Notes: a model not told the origin generated them from the sequence alone. DNA of 64,000 nucleotides from Streptomyces malaysiense (GCF_000980885.2 NZ_LBDA02000034.1:62001-126000), one strand, 5' to 3'; numbered from the stretch's first letter, positions 17,247-26,441 are shown. Program-made: numbers and translations.

Positions 17247-18518
17247 GTGACCATCACCCAGCCCGACCTCAGCGTCTTCGAGACCGTCGAGTCCGAGGTG
17301 CGCAGCTACTGCCGCGGCTGGCCCACCGTGTTCGACCGCGCGCAGGGCAGCCGGATGTACGACGAGGACGGCCACGCGTACCTCGACTTCTTCGCCGGCG
17401 CCGGATCGCTCAACTACGGCCACAACAACCCGGTACTCAAGAGGGCACTGATCGACTACCTGTCCCGGGACGGGGTCACTCACGGCCTGGACATGTCGAC
17501 CACGGCCAAACGCTCCTTCCTCCAGACCTTCCAGGACCTGGTGCTGCGCCCGCGCGACCTGCCGTACAAGGTCATGTTCCCGGGCCCGACGGGCACCAAC
17601 GCCGTGGAGTCGGCGCTGAAGCTGGCCCGGAAGGTGAAGGGCCGCGAGGCCATCGTGTCCTTCACCAACGCCTTCCACGGCATGTCCCTGGGCTCGCTCG
17701 CGGTGACCGGCAACGCCTTCAAACGGGCCGGCGCCGGCGTCCCGCTGGTGCACGGCACCCCGATGCCGTTCGACAACTACTTCGACGGCACCGTCCCGGA
17801 CTTCCTGTGGTTCGAGCGGCTCCTGGAGGACCAGGGCTCCGGTCTGAACAAGCCCGCCGCCGTGATCGTGGAGACCGTGCAGGGCGAGGGCGGCATCAAC
17901 GTGGCCCGGCCCGAGTGGCTGCGCGCGCTCAAGGAGCTGTGCGAGCGGCAGGACATGCTGCTGATCGTCGACGACATCCAGATGGGCTGCGGCCGCACCG
18001 GTGCCTTCTTCTCGTTCGAGGAGTCCGGCATCACGCCCGACATCGTCACGGTGTCGAAGTCCATCAGCGGCTACGGCCTGCCGATGTCGCTGTGCCTGCT
18101 CCGGCCCGAGCTGGACGTCTGGGAGCCGGGCGAGCACAACGGCACCTTCCGCGGCAACAACCCCGCGTTCGTCACCGCCGCCGCGGCCCTGGAGGCGTAC
18201 TGGACCGACGGCTCGGCCATGGAGAAGCAGACCCGTGCCCGCGGCGAGCAGGTCGAGCAGGCGCTGATCTCCATCACCGAGGAGAACCTCGCCGACGTCA
18301 AGGAGTACCGCGGGCGCGGTCTGGTGTGGGGCATGGAGTTCCACGACAAGGACCGTGCCGGGCGCATCGCGCGGCGGGCCTTCGAACTGGGTCTGCTCAT
18401 CGAGACCTCGGGGCCGGAGAGCGAGGTCGTCAAGCTGCTGCCGGCCCTGACCATCACCCCCGACGAGCTGGACGAGGGCCTGAGCATCCTCGCCCGCGCC
18501 GTCCGGGAAACCGTCTGA
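17247..18518 (+). CDS. ectB: diaminobutyrate-2-oxoglutarate aminotransferase
   Basis: This 423-aa class III PLP aminotransferase converts aspartate-semialdehyde to 2,4-diaminobutyrate with glutamate as donor. PGPTGTNAVESALKLAR (111-127) binds the cofactor phosphate. LIVDDIQMGCGRTG (239-252) carries the PLP Asp. VTVSKSISGYG has the catalytic Lys271. GTG 17247 has GGAG of the preceding intergenic at -13. The length and order match ectoine clusters of streptomycetes. Confidence 0.96.
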   Translation: MTITQPDLSVFETVESEVRSYCRGWPTVFDRAQGSRMYDEDGHAYLDFFAGAGSLNYGHNNPVLKRALIDYLSRDGVTHGLDMSTTAKRSFLQTFQDLVLRPRDLPYKVMFPGPTGTNAVESALKLARKVKGREAIVSFTNAFHGMSLGSLAVTGNAFKRAGAGVPLVHGTPMPFDNYFDGTVPDFLWFERLLEDQGSGLNKPAAVIVETVQGEGGINVARPEWLRALKELCERQDMLLIVDDIQMGCGRTGAFFSFEESGITPDIVTVSKSISGYGLPMSLCLLRPELDVWEPGEHNGTFRGNNPAFVTAAAALEAYWTDGSAMEKQTRARGEQVEQALISITEENLADVKEYRGRGLVWGMEFHDKDRAGRIARRAFELGLLIETSGPESEVVKLLPALTITPDELDEGLSILARAVRETV

Positions 18519-18573
18519 CCGAATCCGTCTGACCAAAACCGTCCGACGCAACGTCTGACCGCAACGTCCGACC
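18512..18573 (+). repeat. five CGTCYGACS repeats between ectB and ectC
   Basis: The nonamer CGTCTGACC or its near variants CGTCCGACG/CGTCCGACC occurs at 18512, 18526, 18540, 18552 and 18565, every 12-14 bp. The array starts at the ectB stop codon (TGA is part of the first copy) and ends at the ectC ribosome-binding site. It may be slippage duplication of the gene end, or an mRNA element that tunes ectC translation. Confidence 0.6.
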
Positions 18574-18589
18574 AGGAGGAAGCACCACC

Positions 18590-18994
18590 GTGATCGTCCG
18601 ATCGTTCAAGGACATCGAAGGCACCGACCGGCACGTCAAGTCGAAGTCGGGCACCTGGGAGAGCAAGCGCATCGTCCTGGCCAAGGAGCGGGTCGGCTTC
18701 TCCGTGCACGAGACCATCCTGTACGCGGGGACCGAGACGCAGATGTGGTACGCCAACCACGTCGAGGCCGTCGTCTGCACCAGGGGCGAGGCCGAGCTGA
18801 CCGACCGCGAGACCGGGAAGACGTACACCATCACGCCCGGCACCATGTACCTCCTGGACGGTCACGAGCGGCACACACTGCGGGTCAAGGAGGACTTCCA
18901 CTGCATCTGCGTGTTCAACCCGCCCGTCACCGGGCGGGAGGACCACGACGAGAACGGCGTCTACCCGCTGCTCACCGAGCCCGAGGAGGTCTGA
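18590..18994 (+). CDS. ectC: L-ectoine synthase
   Basis: This 134-aa cupin enzyme closes the ring of N-gamma-acetyl-diaminobutyrate to ectoine. IVRSFKDIEGTDRHVKSKSG at the N-terminus, LYAGTETQMWYANHVEAVVC with metal-site residues and YLLDGHERHTLR are conserved in EctC. GTG 18590 follows AGGAGGAAG. The family length is ~130 aa. Confidence 0.97.
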   Translation: MIVRSFKDIEGTDRHVKSKSGTWESKRIVLAKERVGFSVHETILYAGTETQMWYANHVEAVVCTRGEAELTDRETGKTYTITPGTMYLLDGHERHTLRVKEDFHCICVFNPPVTGREDHDENGVYPLLTEPEEV

Positions 18995-18999
18995 GGAAC

Positions 19000-19893
19000 A
19001 TGACCACCGCCACCGTGAAGGACCTCTACCCGACCCGTGGTGCCACCGAGGTGACCGTCCCCCGCCAGGACCCGGTCGTCTGGGGCTCGCCCGACACACC
19101 GGGACCGATCGAGGCGGGCGATCTCCAGGCGTTCGAGCGTGACGGCTTCCTCGCCGTCGACCAGCTGATCGGACCCGCCGAGGTCGAGATCTACCGGCAG
19201 GAGCTGGACCGGCTGGTAGCCGACCCGGCGATCCGCTTCGACGAGCGCTCCATCGTGGAGCCGTCGTCCCAGGAGATCCGCTCGGTCTTCGAGGTGCACC
19301 GGATCAGCGAGGTGTTCGCCAAGCTGGTGCACGACGAGCGCGTGGTCGGCCGGGCCCGCCAGATCCTCGGTTCGGACGTGTACGTCCACCAGTCGCGGAT
19401 CAACGTCAAGCCGGGCTTCGGCGCGAGCGGCTTCTACTGGCACTCGGACTTCGAGACCTGGCACGCCGAGGACGGTCTGCCGAACATGCGCACGGTGTCC
19501 GTCTCGATCGCGCTGACCGAGAACCACGACACCAACGGCGGCCTGATGATCATGCCGGGCTCGCACCGGACGTTCCTGGGCTGCGCGGGCGAGACGCCCA
19601 AGGACAACTACAAGAAGTCGCTCCAGATGCAGGACGCGGGCACCCCGTCCGACGAGGCGCTGACCGAGCTGGCGGGTGAGTACGGCATCAAGCTGTTCAC
19701 CGGCAAGCCGGGCTCGGCCACCTGGTTCGACTGCAACTGCATGCACGGCTCCGGGGACAACATCACGCCGTTCCCCCGCAGCAACGTCTTCATCGTGTTC
19801 AACAGCGTGGAGAACACGGCGGTGGAGCCGTTCGCGGCACCGATCCGCCGGCCCGAGTTCGTCGGGGCTCGGGACTTCACCCCGGTCCGGTGA
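19000..19893 (+). CDS. ectD: ectoine 5-hydroxylase
   Basis: This 297-aa Fe(II)/2-oxoglutarate dioxygenase makes 5-hydroxyectoine. The iron triad is visible as His148-x-Asp150 in FYWHSDFETWH and His249 in CNCMHGSGDN. The EctD signature runs through GFYWHSDFETWHAEDGLPN. ATG 19000 is 5 bp after the ectC stop with GAGGA before it. Hydroxyectoine adds heat and desiccation protection, known for this pathway. Confidence 0.97.
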   Translation: MTTATVKDLYPTRGATEVTVPRQDPVVWGSPDTPGPIEAGDLQAFERDGFLAVDQLIGPAEVEIYRQELDRLVADPAIRFDERSIVEPSSQEIRSVFEVHRISEVFAKLVHDERVVGRARQILGSDVYVHQSRINVKPGFGASGFYWHSDFETWHAEDGLPNMRTVSVSIALTENHDTNGGLMIMPGSHRTFLGCAGETPKDNYKKSLQMQDAGTPSDEALTELAGEYGIKLFTGKPGSATWFDCNCMHGSGDNITPFPRSNVFIVFNSVENTAVEPFAAPIRRPEFVGARDFTPVR

Positions 19894-19994
19894 GCCCGCA
19901 CCTGGGCTGACCAGGAAAAACGGAGCCGCATGCCGGGCCTGTGAGGCGGTGTGGGACTGCCCCTCGGGCCGGGCATGCAAGCTCCCGCAACACA

Positions 19995-20032
19995 GTCGGA
20001 CCCGCCTCCCTGGGAAGGGCGGCGGGTCCGAC
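19995..20032 (+). terminator. terminator of the ectABCD operon
   Basis: Perfect 12-bp arms GTCGGACCCGCC (19995-20006) and GGCGGGTCCGAC (20021-20032) have further pairing inside the 14-nt loop. It lies 102 bp after ectD and before the response-regulator promoter. Confidence 0.7.
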
Positions 20033-20171
20033 CGCGTCCGGCTGTCACCGGCCTTCCGCGGGTGTCCACGGGCAATACGCGGGCAAGTTCTGCGGGCACT
20101 CGGGCGGCGCCCGCGAGGCGGTGGGTCTCCTCCAGCCGCCGCTCACAGGTCCCCCTCCTACCATCCCGCGC

Positions 20172-20900
20172 ATGAAGGTGACGACCTCGGGGACGAACGC
20201 CCGGCCTCCACGTGCCCGGATCCTCCTCGTCGAAGACGACGAACCCTTGGCCGAGCTGCTGGAGGCTGCTCTGCGGCACGAGGGGTACGACATCGTCACC
20301 ATGTCGAGCGGCCGCGAGTGCCTGTCCGTCGGCCCGGACCCCGAGTGCGATCTGCTGATCCTCGATGTCACCCTGCCCGACCTCGACGGGTTCGAGGTGT
20401 GCGGGCGGCTGCGCAGGGCCGGATGCGAGCTGCCGGTCATCTTCCTCACCGCGCGGGACAGCCGTGCCGATCTGCGCACCGGGTTCGCCCAGGGCTGTGA
20501 CGACTACCTGACGAAACCCTTCAGCCTGGAGGAGCTGACCCTGCGGATCGCCGCCGTACTGCGCCGCAGCCGACGGACCGGGTCGGAGGACCGGGCGTTG
20601 CGCTTCGCTGATCTCGTCCTGGACGACCGGGCCCACCTGGTGACCCGGGGTGGGACGGAGGTCGTCCTGTCCCCGACCGAGTACCGGGTTCTGCGGTACC
20701 TGCTCCACAGGAGCGGCCAGGTCCTCTCGAAGGCGCAGATCATCGAGGCCGTCTGGGGGCACGCCGACGGCGGACGCGGCGACGGCAACATGGTCGAGGT
20801 GCACATCAGCCAGCTGCGCAGGAAGATCGACGCGCACGGCCCGGCCCTCATCCACACGGTACGCGGCTTCGGCTACGTGCTGCGGGTGGAAGGGGACTGA
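20172..20900 (+). CDS. OmpR-family response regulator
   Basis: This 242-aa protein has a receiver domain with acidic pair VEDDE (20-24), phospho-acceptor Asp65 (LLILDVTLPDLDGF) and Lys115 (YLTKPFSLEEL). A C-terminal winged helix follows (VLSPTEYRVLRYLLHRSGQV, VEVHISQLRRKID, VRGFGYVLR). ATG 20172 is chosen because the receiver starts there. TACCAT 7 nt upstream suggests a leaderless mRNA. A sensor kinase follows after 3 bp. The target and signal are unknown. Confidence 0.92.
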   Translation: MKVTTSGTNARPPRARILLVEDDEPLAELLEAALRHEGYDIVTMSSGRECLSVGPDPECDLLILDVTLPDLDGFEVCGRLRRAGCELPVIFLTARDSRADLRTGFAQGCDDYLTKPFSLEELTLRIAAVLRRSRRTGSEDRALRFADLVLDDRAHLVTRGGTEVVLSPTEYRVLRYLLHRSGQVLSKAQIIEAVWGHADGGRGDGNMVEVHISQLRRKIDAHGPALIHTVRGFGYVLRVEGD

Positions 20901-20903
20901 GAC

Positions 20904-22436
20904 ATGCGGCTGCGAGCGCGTCTCGCCCTCCTGGTGGCCGCCCTGCTCACCGGCGCGGTCGCGATCCTGGGCGGTGGCACCCTGTGGTGGACCCGCTCCC
21001 ACCTCGTCCACGAGGCCGACACCCGGCTGCTGCGCGCCCGCGCCGAGCCGCAGCCTGGCCGGTACGGCGTCCCCGCCGACCGGGCCCAGCCCCCGGCCCG
21101 GCAGGTCGCCCTGTTGCGGTACGGCGCGCGCGGACGCCTCGAGGAGGCCACGCCCTCGGACCTGACCGGGGATCCGGATTCCCTGCCGGATGTCCCCTGG
21201 AGGAGCGCGCTGGCCGGTAGCCGGGACGGCGCCATCAGGACCGCGCAGAGCGTGGACGGGACACTGCGGTACCACTGGACCGCCGTCCGCCGGCCCGACG
21301 GCGGGGTGACCGTCTTCGCCGTGTCGTTGGGCTCGGTGGCGCAGACGACGAGCCTGCTGCTGTGGAGCCTGGTACTCGGTGGTGGCGCCGTCGCGGCCTT
21401 CGGCGGTGGCATGGGCTGGTGGGTGATGCGCAGGGAACTGCGCCCTCTGGACGATCTGGTGCACGCCACGGAGGCGGTGGCCGCCGGTGACCTGACACGC
21501 CGCACCGCGACCACCGGGCCCGCGTCCCCCCGCTCCCCCCGCGATGAGATCGGTCGGCTGACCACGGGCTTCGATCATATGATCACCCAGCTCGAGGCGT
21601 CCCTCGCCGCCCGCGAAGCCGCCCGGCTCAGGCTGGAGCAGTTCGTCGCCGACGCCTCCCACGAACTGCGTACGCCCCTCGCGCTCGTCCGCGGCTACGC
21701 CGAGCTCCACGGACGCGGAGGGCTGCCGCCCGGCCCCCGGCTCGAACGGGCCATGGCGCGGATCGCCTCGGAAACGGAGCGGATGACCGGGCTGGTGGAG
21801 GACCTGCTGCTCCTGGCGCGGCTCGATCACGAAGCCACGGGCGCGGAAACGGCCACGGATTCGGCCACCGGCGCAGACGCGGACTCCGGCCGGGGCGAGG
21901 GCGGGGTGCTCGCCACCTCCATCGACCTGACCGAGGTCCTCGCCGAGGCGGTCGAGGAGCACCGCACGTTCGGCCCCGCCCACCCCGTCGAGCTGGATCT
22001 CCCGGACAGCCCCACGACCGTCCGGGCGAACCGGCTGCGCCTGCGGCAGATCCTCGGGAACCTGCTGGCGAACGTGCGTAACCACACCCCGCCCGGCACC
22101 TCTACCCGGATCACCGCCGAGGCGGTCGGCCCCGTGGTCGAGATCCGGGTGGCCGACCACGGCCCCGGGATCGCGGCAGCGGACCGCCCCTATGTGTTCG
22201 ACCGCTTCTTCCGCCCCGCCGGGTCCCGTGCGCGTACGCGAGCGGGTTCGGGACTCGGTCTCGCCATCGTGGCGGCGCTGGTGAACAGCTGTGACGGGAC
22301 GGTGTCCGCGCTGGAGACCCCGGGAGGCGGCGCCACCTTCCTGGTGCGCCTGCCCCGAGATCCGCGGGAGCGGGGCGCGCGCGAGGTTTCAGCCAACCTT
22401 CAGGAAAGCTTCAGCGCCCCGCGCTCCTGGGACTGA
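20904..22436 (+). CDS. membrane sensor histidine kinase
   Basis: This 510-aa kinase is the partner of the preceding regulator. Membrane helix 1 is at ~6-28, an extracytoplasmic sensor part at ~30-145, helix 2 at ~148-172, then HAMP to ~240. The phospho-acceptor is His253 in FVADASHELRTPLALVRGYA. ATP-binding boxes are LRQILGNLLANVRNHT, VADHGPGIA and AGSGLGLAIVAALV. A low-complexity patch (TATDSATGADADSG) separates dimerisation and ATPase domains. It is one operon with the regulator. Confidence 0.92.
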   Translation: MRLRARLALLVAALLTGAVAILGGGTLWWTRSHLVHEADTRLLRARAEPQPGRYGVPADRAQPPARQVALLRYGARGRLEEATPSDLTGDPDSLPDVPWRSALAGSRDGAIRTAQSVDGTLRYHWTAVRRPDGGVTVFAVSLGSVAQTTSLLLWSLVLGGGAVAAFGGGMGWWVMRRELRPLDDLVHATEAVAAGDLTRRTATTGPASPRSPRDEIGRLTTGFDHMITQLEASLAAREAARLRLEQFVADASHELRTPLALVRGYAELHGRGGLPPGPRLERAMARIASETERMTGLVEDLLLLARLDHEATGAETATDSATGADADSGRGEGGVLATSIDLTEVLAEAVEEHRTFGPAHPVELDLPDSPTTVRANRLRLRQILGNLLANVRNHTPPGTSTRITAEAVGPVVEIRVADHGPGIAAADRPYVFDRFFRPAGSRARTRAGSGLGLAIVAALVNSCDGTVSALETPGGGATFLVRLPRDPRERGAREVSANLQESFSAPRSWD

Positions 22437-22551
22437 CAGCGTGCTGGATCAGCGGACTGGCAGAGCCTGGGGCTTTGGCGGTCGGTACGTGTTGTCGCCG
22501 GGACGGCGACGGCGTTGCCCCGCCTTCCCCGAGCAAAGGAGCAGCGGAACA

Positions 22552-23697
22552 GTGACAGCGAAAGCGGCAGTGACCCACAAGGCCCGACGGCCCCGCGGCG
22601 CTGTCCTGACGAGATCCCGCAGGTTCGCGCTGCGCGGGCTCGCCCTGGCGGGCAGCGCGGTGCTGATGGCGGCCTGTGGGCCTGGGGCCGCCACCGACTC
22701 GGTTGGCCGGCGGTCCGCCGCGCCGGGGCAGTCCGTGAGCCCGGCGCCCTCGGTGCCCGGTGGAGCCGTCCCCGCGGCCTGGTCCGGGGTCACCGACCCC
22801 AAGAAGATCCCGCTCGGCGACGACAAGGTCGCGACCTCCCCGCAGACCGGCTACATCGACTCGTGCACGACCTCCTTCCGGGGCGGTGGAGCACGCCATG
22901 ACGGCCCCTGGCTCGACACCGCGGACAAGACCTGGGACTCCACCGCGAAGGTGAGCGTTCAGGGCTCGCACAGCTGGCCGGACGCCGACTACACCGAGAC
23001 CGTCCAGGGCGATTCCCGGGTCATCACCTCGCACGACCTGCCGACCCACCAGACCACCGGCACCTTCCCCATCGCGCAGTCCGACCCCGCCTATCAGTAC
23101 GACACCAACCCCAACGCCATCAAGTCGCAGACCGTCAGCCTCAGCCTGCCGCTCGCCCCGAGCCTCGCCGACGGCCCCACCTGCGTCTCCATGGGGGCGA
23201 TCGGTGTGCTGAAGAACGGGGTCTACCTCTACAACGCCATCGACGACGCAGGACGGGACGCGGCGGCCCACGAAACCCAGGACTCGTGCGACGGGCATCC
23301 TGACGGCGCGGAGGACTACCACTACCACGACATCCCGTCCTGTCTGCTCTCCGCGGCCGCCGGCAAGGGATCGACGCTCGTCGGGTACGCGCTGGACGGC
23401 TTCGGTATCTACGTCGAGCGGGACGACAAGGGCGACCTTCCGACCAACGCCGACCTCGACGCGTGCCACGGGCGTACGAGCAAGGTGGTGTGGAACGGCA
23501 AGGAGACGACGGTGTACCACTACGACGCCACTCTGGAGTTTCCGTACACCGTCGGCTGCTACCGCGGCACACCGGTCGACCACCCGGCGCATCAGCGCAC
23601 CGGGGGCAGCCAGAAGCGCGCCGGTGGTCAGGGAACGGGCCGGCGCCCGGGGCCGGGCCAGGGACAAGGCCGGGCCCTGGGACAGGGTCAGGGCTGA
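22552..23697 (+). CDS. Tat-type lipoprotein with YHYH domain
   Basis: This 381-aa exported protein has a twin-arginine-like signal (RSRRFALRGLALAGSAVLMA) ending in a lipobox-like MAAC (Cys42). A YHYH domain follows (EDYHYHDIPSCLL, motif at 257-260, with GYALDGFGIYVERDDKGD and YHYDATLEFPYTVGCYRGTP). The C-terminus is Gly/Gln-rich low complexity (GQGTGRRPGPGQGQG). GTG 22552 has AAAGGAG at -17 to -11. It lies 115 bp after the kinase and may be its target or co-sensor; the function of YHYH domains is unknown. Confidence 0.8.
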   Translation: MTAKAAVTHKARRPRGAVLTRSRRFALRGLALAGSAVLMAACGPGAATDSVGRRSAAPGQSVSPAPSVPGGAVPAAWSGVTDPKKIPLGDDKVATSPQTGYIDSCTTSFRGGGARHDGPWLDTADKTWDSTAKVSVQGSHSWPDADYTETVQGDSRVITSHDLPTHQTTGTFPIAQSDPAYQYDTNPNAIKSQTVSLSLPLAPSLADGPTCVSMGAIGVLKNGVYLYNAIDDAGRDAAAHETQDSCDGHPDGAEDYHYHDIPSCLLSAAAGKGSTLVGYALDGFGIYVERDDKGDLPTNADLDACHGRTSKVVWNGKETTVYHYDATLEFPYTVGCYRGTPVDHPAHQRTGGSQKRAGGQGTGRRPGPGQGQGRALGQGQG

Positions 23698-23754
23698 GGG
23701 AGCCGGGAACCGCCGCCGGAGCCGTTCGATCTCGGCCTGCAGGCGCCTTCGATC

Positions 23755-23800
23755 ACCGGGCCGGGGCCTCCACGTGTGGGACGGGAGGCCCCGGCCCGGT
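23755..23800. terminator. bidirectional terminator, 17-bp perfect stem
   Basis: Arms 23755-23771 and 23784-23800 are fully complementary with a 12-nt loop. The hairpin sits midway between the stop codons of the convergent YHYH gene and class V PLP enzyme. Confidence 0.8.
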
Positions 23801-23824
23801 CATGTGCCGGCCCCGACCGGCCCG

Positions 23825-24874
23825 TCAGTCCAGCGCGTCGAGCAGCCGGTCCACGTCCGCCGCCGTGTTGTAGAGGTGGAAGGACGCGCGCAGGTTGCCC
23901 GCCCGGTCGGACACCTGGATGCCGGCGCGGCTCAACTCCGCCTGCTTCGAGCCGAGTCCGGGCACGGAGACGATGGCCGAGCCGGGCGCGGGCAGCGGCT
24001 CGTGCCCCAGCCGGGCGAGCCCGCGCGTGAAGCGGTCGGCGAGCGCCAGGTCGTGCGCGTGTACGGCGGCCACGCCCAGCTCCTCGATCAGCGTGAGCGA
24101 GGAGTGGACCCCGCTGTAGGTGAACAGGCCGGGACTGACGTCGAACCGGCGCGCGCTGCGGGCGAGTTCGGCGACCGGTCCGTAGCAGCTGTCCCAGGGG
24201 TGCTCGGCCGCGACCCAGCCGGCGAGCAGCGGGGTCAGCTCGCCGAGGTCCTCGGGGACGACGAGGAAGGCGGCGCCGTGCGGGCCGAGCAGCCACTTGA
24301 AGGTGGTGGCGACGGTGTAGTCGTAGCCGTCCGCGTCGATCGGCAGCCAGCCGGCGGCCTGCGAGAAGTCGACGTAGGTGCGCGCGCCGTGGGCGCGGGC
24401 CGCCTCGCGCAGTGCGGGCAGATCGGCGATCCGGCCGTCGGCGGACTGCGCGGCGCTGACCGCGACCAGCGCCGTGCCGGGGCGCACGGACTCGGCGAGC
24501 CGCTCCAGGGGTACGGCGCGCACCTTGAGGTCACCGCGCACATGGAAGGGGTTCACCACGGAGGTGAAGTCGTCCTCGGCGGTGAGGATTTCGGCGCCCG
24601 CGGGCAGGGAGGCCGCGATCAGACCGGTCTGCGCCGCGACCGAGGGGCCGGCCGCCACCCGGCTCGCCGGGACCCCGGCCAGGCGGGCGAAGGCGGCGCG
24701 GGCGCGCTCGACGTCCTCGAACAGCGGGTCCAGCGGCCGGCCCGCGGCCCGGATCGCCGTCGCCTCCTGGAGCGCGGCGAGGGTACGGGCCGGGAGCAGG
24801 CCGCTGGTCGCGGTGTTCAGATAGGTGTTCTCCGGACGGAACTCGGCGCGGACGAGGCTCTCGAAGGTCTCCAT
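23825..24874 (-). CDS. class V aminotransferase-like PLP enzyme (EgtE/IPN-epimerase-like)
   Basis: This 349-aa fold-type I PLP enzyme has YLNTATSGLLPARTL at the start, LVAVSAAQSADGRIADL, TYVDFSQAAGWLP (PLP Asp) and the Lys segment ATTFKWLLGPHG. It resembles isopenicillin-N-epimerase-like and ergothioneine EgtE-like lyases, but no egt neighbours are present. The substrate is unknown. ATG 24874 is chosen for the family-typical N-terminus; an ATG 12 codons earlier is possible and neither has a clear ribosome-binding site. Confidence 0.75.
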   Translation of the reverse strand: METFESLVRAEFRPENTYLNTATSGLLPARTLAALQEATAIRAAGRPLDPLFEDVERARAAFARLAGVPASRVAAGPSVAAQTGLIAASLPAGAEILTAEDDFTSVVNPFHVRGDLKVRAVPLERLAESVRPGTALVAVSAAQSADGRIADLPALREAARAHGARTYVDFSQAAGWLPIDADGYDYTVATTFKWLLGPHGAAFLVVPEDLGELTPLLAGWVAAEHPWDSCYGPVAELARSARRFDVSPGLFTYSGVHSSLTLIEELGVAAVHAHDLALADRFTRGLARLGHEPLPAPGSAIVSVPGLGSKQAELSRAGIQVSDRAGNLRASFHLYNTAADVDRLLDALD

Positions 24875-24982
24875 GAGGCCACTGTGCGGGCCGGCGAGGC
24901 CCCCGTCCATCGCGCGTTTCCACGGGGACACGCCAAGGGATTCTTATACGACCGCACCGACCTGGGGGTTTCCCCCGGACCG

Positions 24983-25702
24983 TCAGTCCCTCGGCGGCAC
25001 CGCGCACCCGTCCGGCCCGCAGGCCGCGGCCCCGTCCCGGCCGACCGGCTCCAGCGGAGCGCGCTCGCCCCAGGCCCGGTCGAGCGCCTGGGTGAAGACC
25101 TCGGCGGGCTGGGCGCCGGAGACGCCGTACTTGCGGTCGAGCACGAAAAGGGGGACACCGTTCGCACCCAGCTCGGCGGCCTCGCGCTCGTCCTCGCGCA
25201 CCGCGTCGGCGTACGCCTCCGGGTCGGCGAGCACCGCGCGCGCCTCGGCCGCGTCCAGCCCGGCTCCGGTGGCCAGCTCGACCAGCCGCTCGTCGCCCTC
25301 GGCGAAGACGGACCGCTCCTCGGCGAAGTTGGCCCGGTACAGGGCCTGGATCAGCTCGTCCTGCCGGCCGCGGTCCTTGGCCAGGTGCAGCAGGCGGTGC
25401 ATGTCGAAGGTGTTGCCGTGGTCGCGGCCCCGGGTGCGGTAGTCCAGGCCCTCGGCGGCGGCCTGGGCGCCCAGGTTGTCCTCCCCGGCCTCGGCCTGCG
25501 CCTCGGTCATGCCGTACTTCCTGGTCAGCATGGTGAGCACGGACTCGACATCGCCCTTGGCGCGGCCGGGGTCCAGTTCGAAGGAGCGGTGGACCACCTC
25601 GACGTCCTCGCGGTGCGGGAAGGCGGCGAGCGCCTTCTCGAAGCGGGCCTTGCCCACATAGCACCAGGGGCAGGCGATGTCGCTCCAGATCTCGACGCGC
25701 AT
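24983..25702 (-). CDS. DsbA-family oxidoreductase, FrnE-like
   Basis: This 239-aa cytoplasmic thioredoxin-fold protein has the active-site Cys11-Pro-Trp-Cys14 (SDIACPWCYVGKARFE) next to the start. The helical insertion and cis-Pro loop GVPLFVLDRKYGVSGAQP are typical of FrnE/2-hydroxychromene isomerase-like DsbA proteins. The C-terminal tail AACGPDGCAVPP holds a second Cys pair, a feature of some family members. The substrate is unknown. No obvious partner is in the operon. Confidence 0.85.
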   Translation of the reverse strand: MRVEIWSDIACPWCYVGKARFEKALAAFPHREDVEVVHRSFELDPGRAKGDVESVLTMLTRKYGMTEAQAEAGEDNLGAQAAAEGLDYRTRGRDHGNTFDMHRLLHLAKDRGRQDELIQALYRANFAEERSVFAEGDERLVELATGAGLDAAEARAVLADPEAYADAVREDEREAAELGANGVPLFVLDRKYGVSGAQPAEVFTQALDRAWGERAPLEPVGRDGAAACGPDGCAVPPRD

Positions 25703-25777
25703 GTCTTCGGCTCTTTCCGGGTCGTACGGGTGCGGAGACGATCTCCGCCGAGTACGTGAACGTTCAAATGCCCCCGG

Positions 25778-26281
25778 TCATTCCCCCTGCGGCACGGCGT
25801 ACCGCAGGAACAGGTGGTGGTCCCCCGGCGCGGGCGGGTTCCCGGGGTCCGGTACCCAGCCCATCCGGGTGTAGAAGCGCTGGGCCCGCAGGTTGTCCAC
25901 GTGCACGTCGAGCACCGCCGTGCGCCGCCCGGCCGCCCGCCACTCCGCCACGCAGGCCGCGTGCAGGGCCGTGCCGATGCCGCTTTGCCAGTGGTCCGGG
26001 TCGACGTGGAACTGGAACAGCTTGACGGTGTCCGCGCCGGCTCCGTCCGGTGTCCGGAAGGAGGCCACCCCGGCCGGCCGGCCCTCCCGGACGGCGCACA
26101 GCACCCGCCCGTCGGCCCGCTCGATGGACCCCCGCCACGCCTCGGTCCAGTCGTACTCCGCCTGCGGCACACCGTCCGGGTAGTACGTCGAGCGCGCGCG
26201 CAGGTGCAGCTCGGCGATCGTCCCGGCCTCGGCGGGCAGCGCGGTGCGGATCTCCAGGGTGCTTCCGGGTTCACTGATCAT
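25778..26281 (-). CDS. GNAT-family N-acetyltransferase
   Basis: This 167-aa acetyltransferase has the acetyl-CoA segment FQFHVDPDHWQSGIGTALHA. A later DVHVDNLRAQRFYTRMGWVP block is typical of GNAT. The acceptor is unknown. ATG 26281 is used; the longer frame upstream lacks a fold start and overlaps the divergent gene's promoter. Confidence 0.78.
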   Translation of the reverse strand: MISEPGSTLEIRTALPAEAGTIAELHLRARSTYYPDGVPQAEYDWTEAWRGSIERADGRVLCAVREGRPAGVASFRTPDGAGADTVKLFQFHVDPDHWQSGIGTALHAACVAEWRAAGRRTAVLDVHVDNLRAQRFYTRMGWVPDPGNPPAPGDHHLFLRYAVPQGE

Positions 26282-26427
26282 GGGACGGAGGACGCCGCGC
26301 CCGTGCCGCCGGTTCCCGGTGTTCTTCACACCGGACACCGTCCACGAGGCCGGACGTTCCGCCCGGAGGCGGCGGCTCCCGGGGCCTCGCCGACGCGACG
26401 GGGGACGGCGCGGCGGTCGTACCGTCG

Positions 26428-26433
26428 TAGTCT
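26428..26433 (+). promoter_or_regulatory. -10 box of a leaderless GNAT mRNA
   Basis: TAGTCT lies 8 nt before the ATG at 26442, and no ribosome-binding site is present. The -35 region is not consensus. Confidence 0.4.
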
Positions 26434-26441
26434 CGGGCCCC

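Noticed and set aside
19926..19976. Hairpin with GCATGCC/GGGCATGC arms after ectD
   Set aside because: The stem has an internal mismatch and a long loop; the 12-bp perfect hairpin just downstream is a better terminator.
19608..22160. 850-aa minus-strand frame opposite ectD and the two-component system
   Set aside because: The opposite strand has clear EctD, receiver and kinase motifs. The long frame is a codon-bias artefact.
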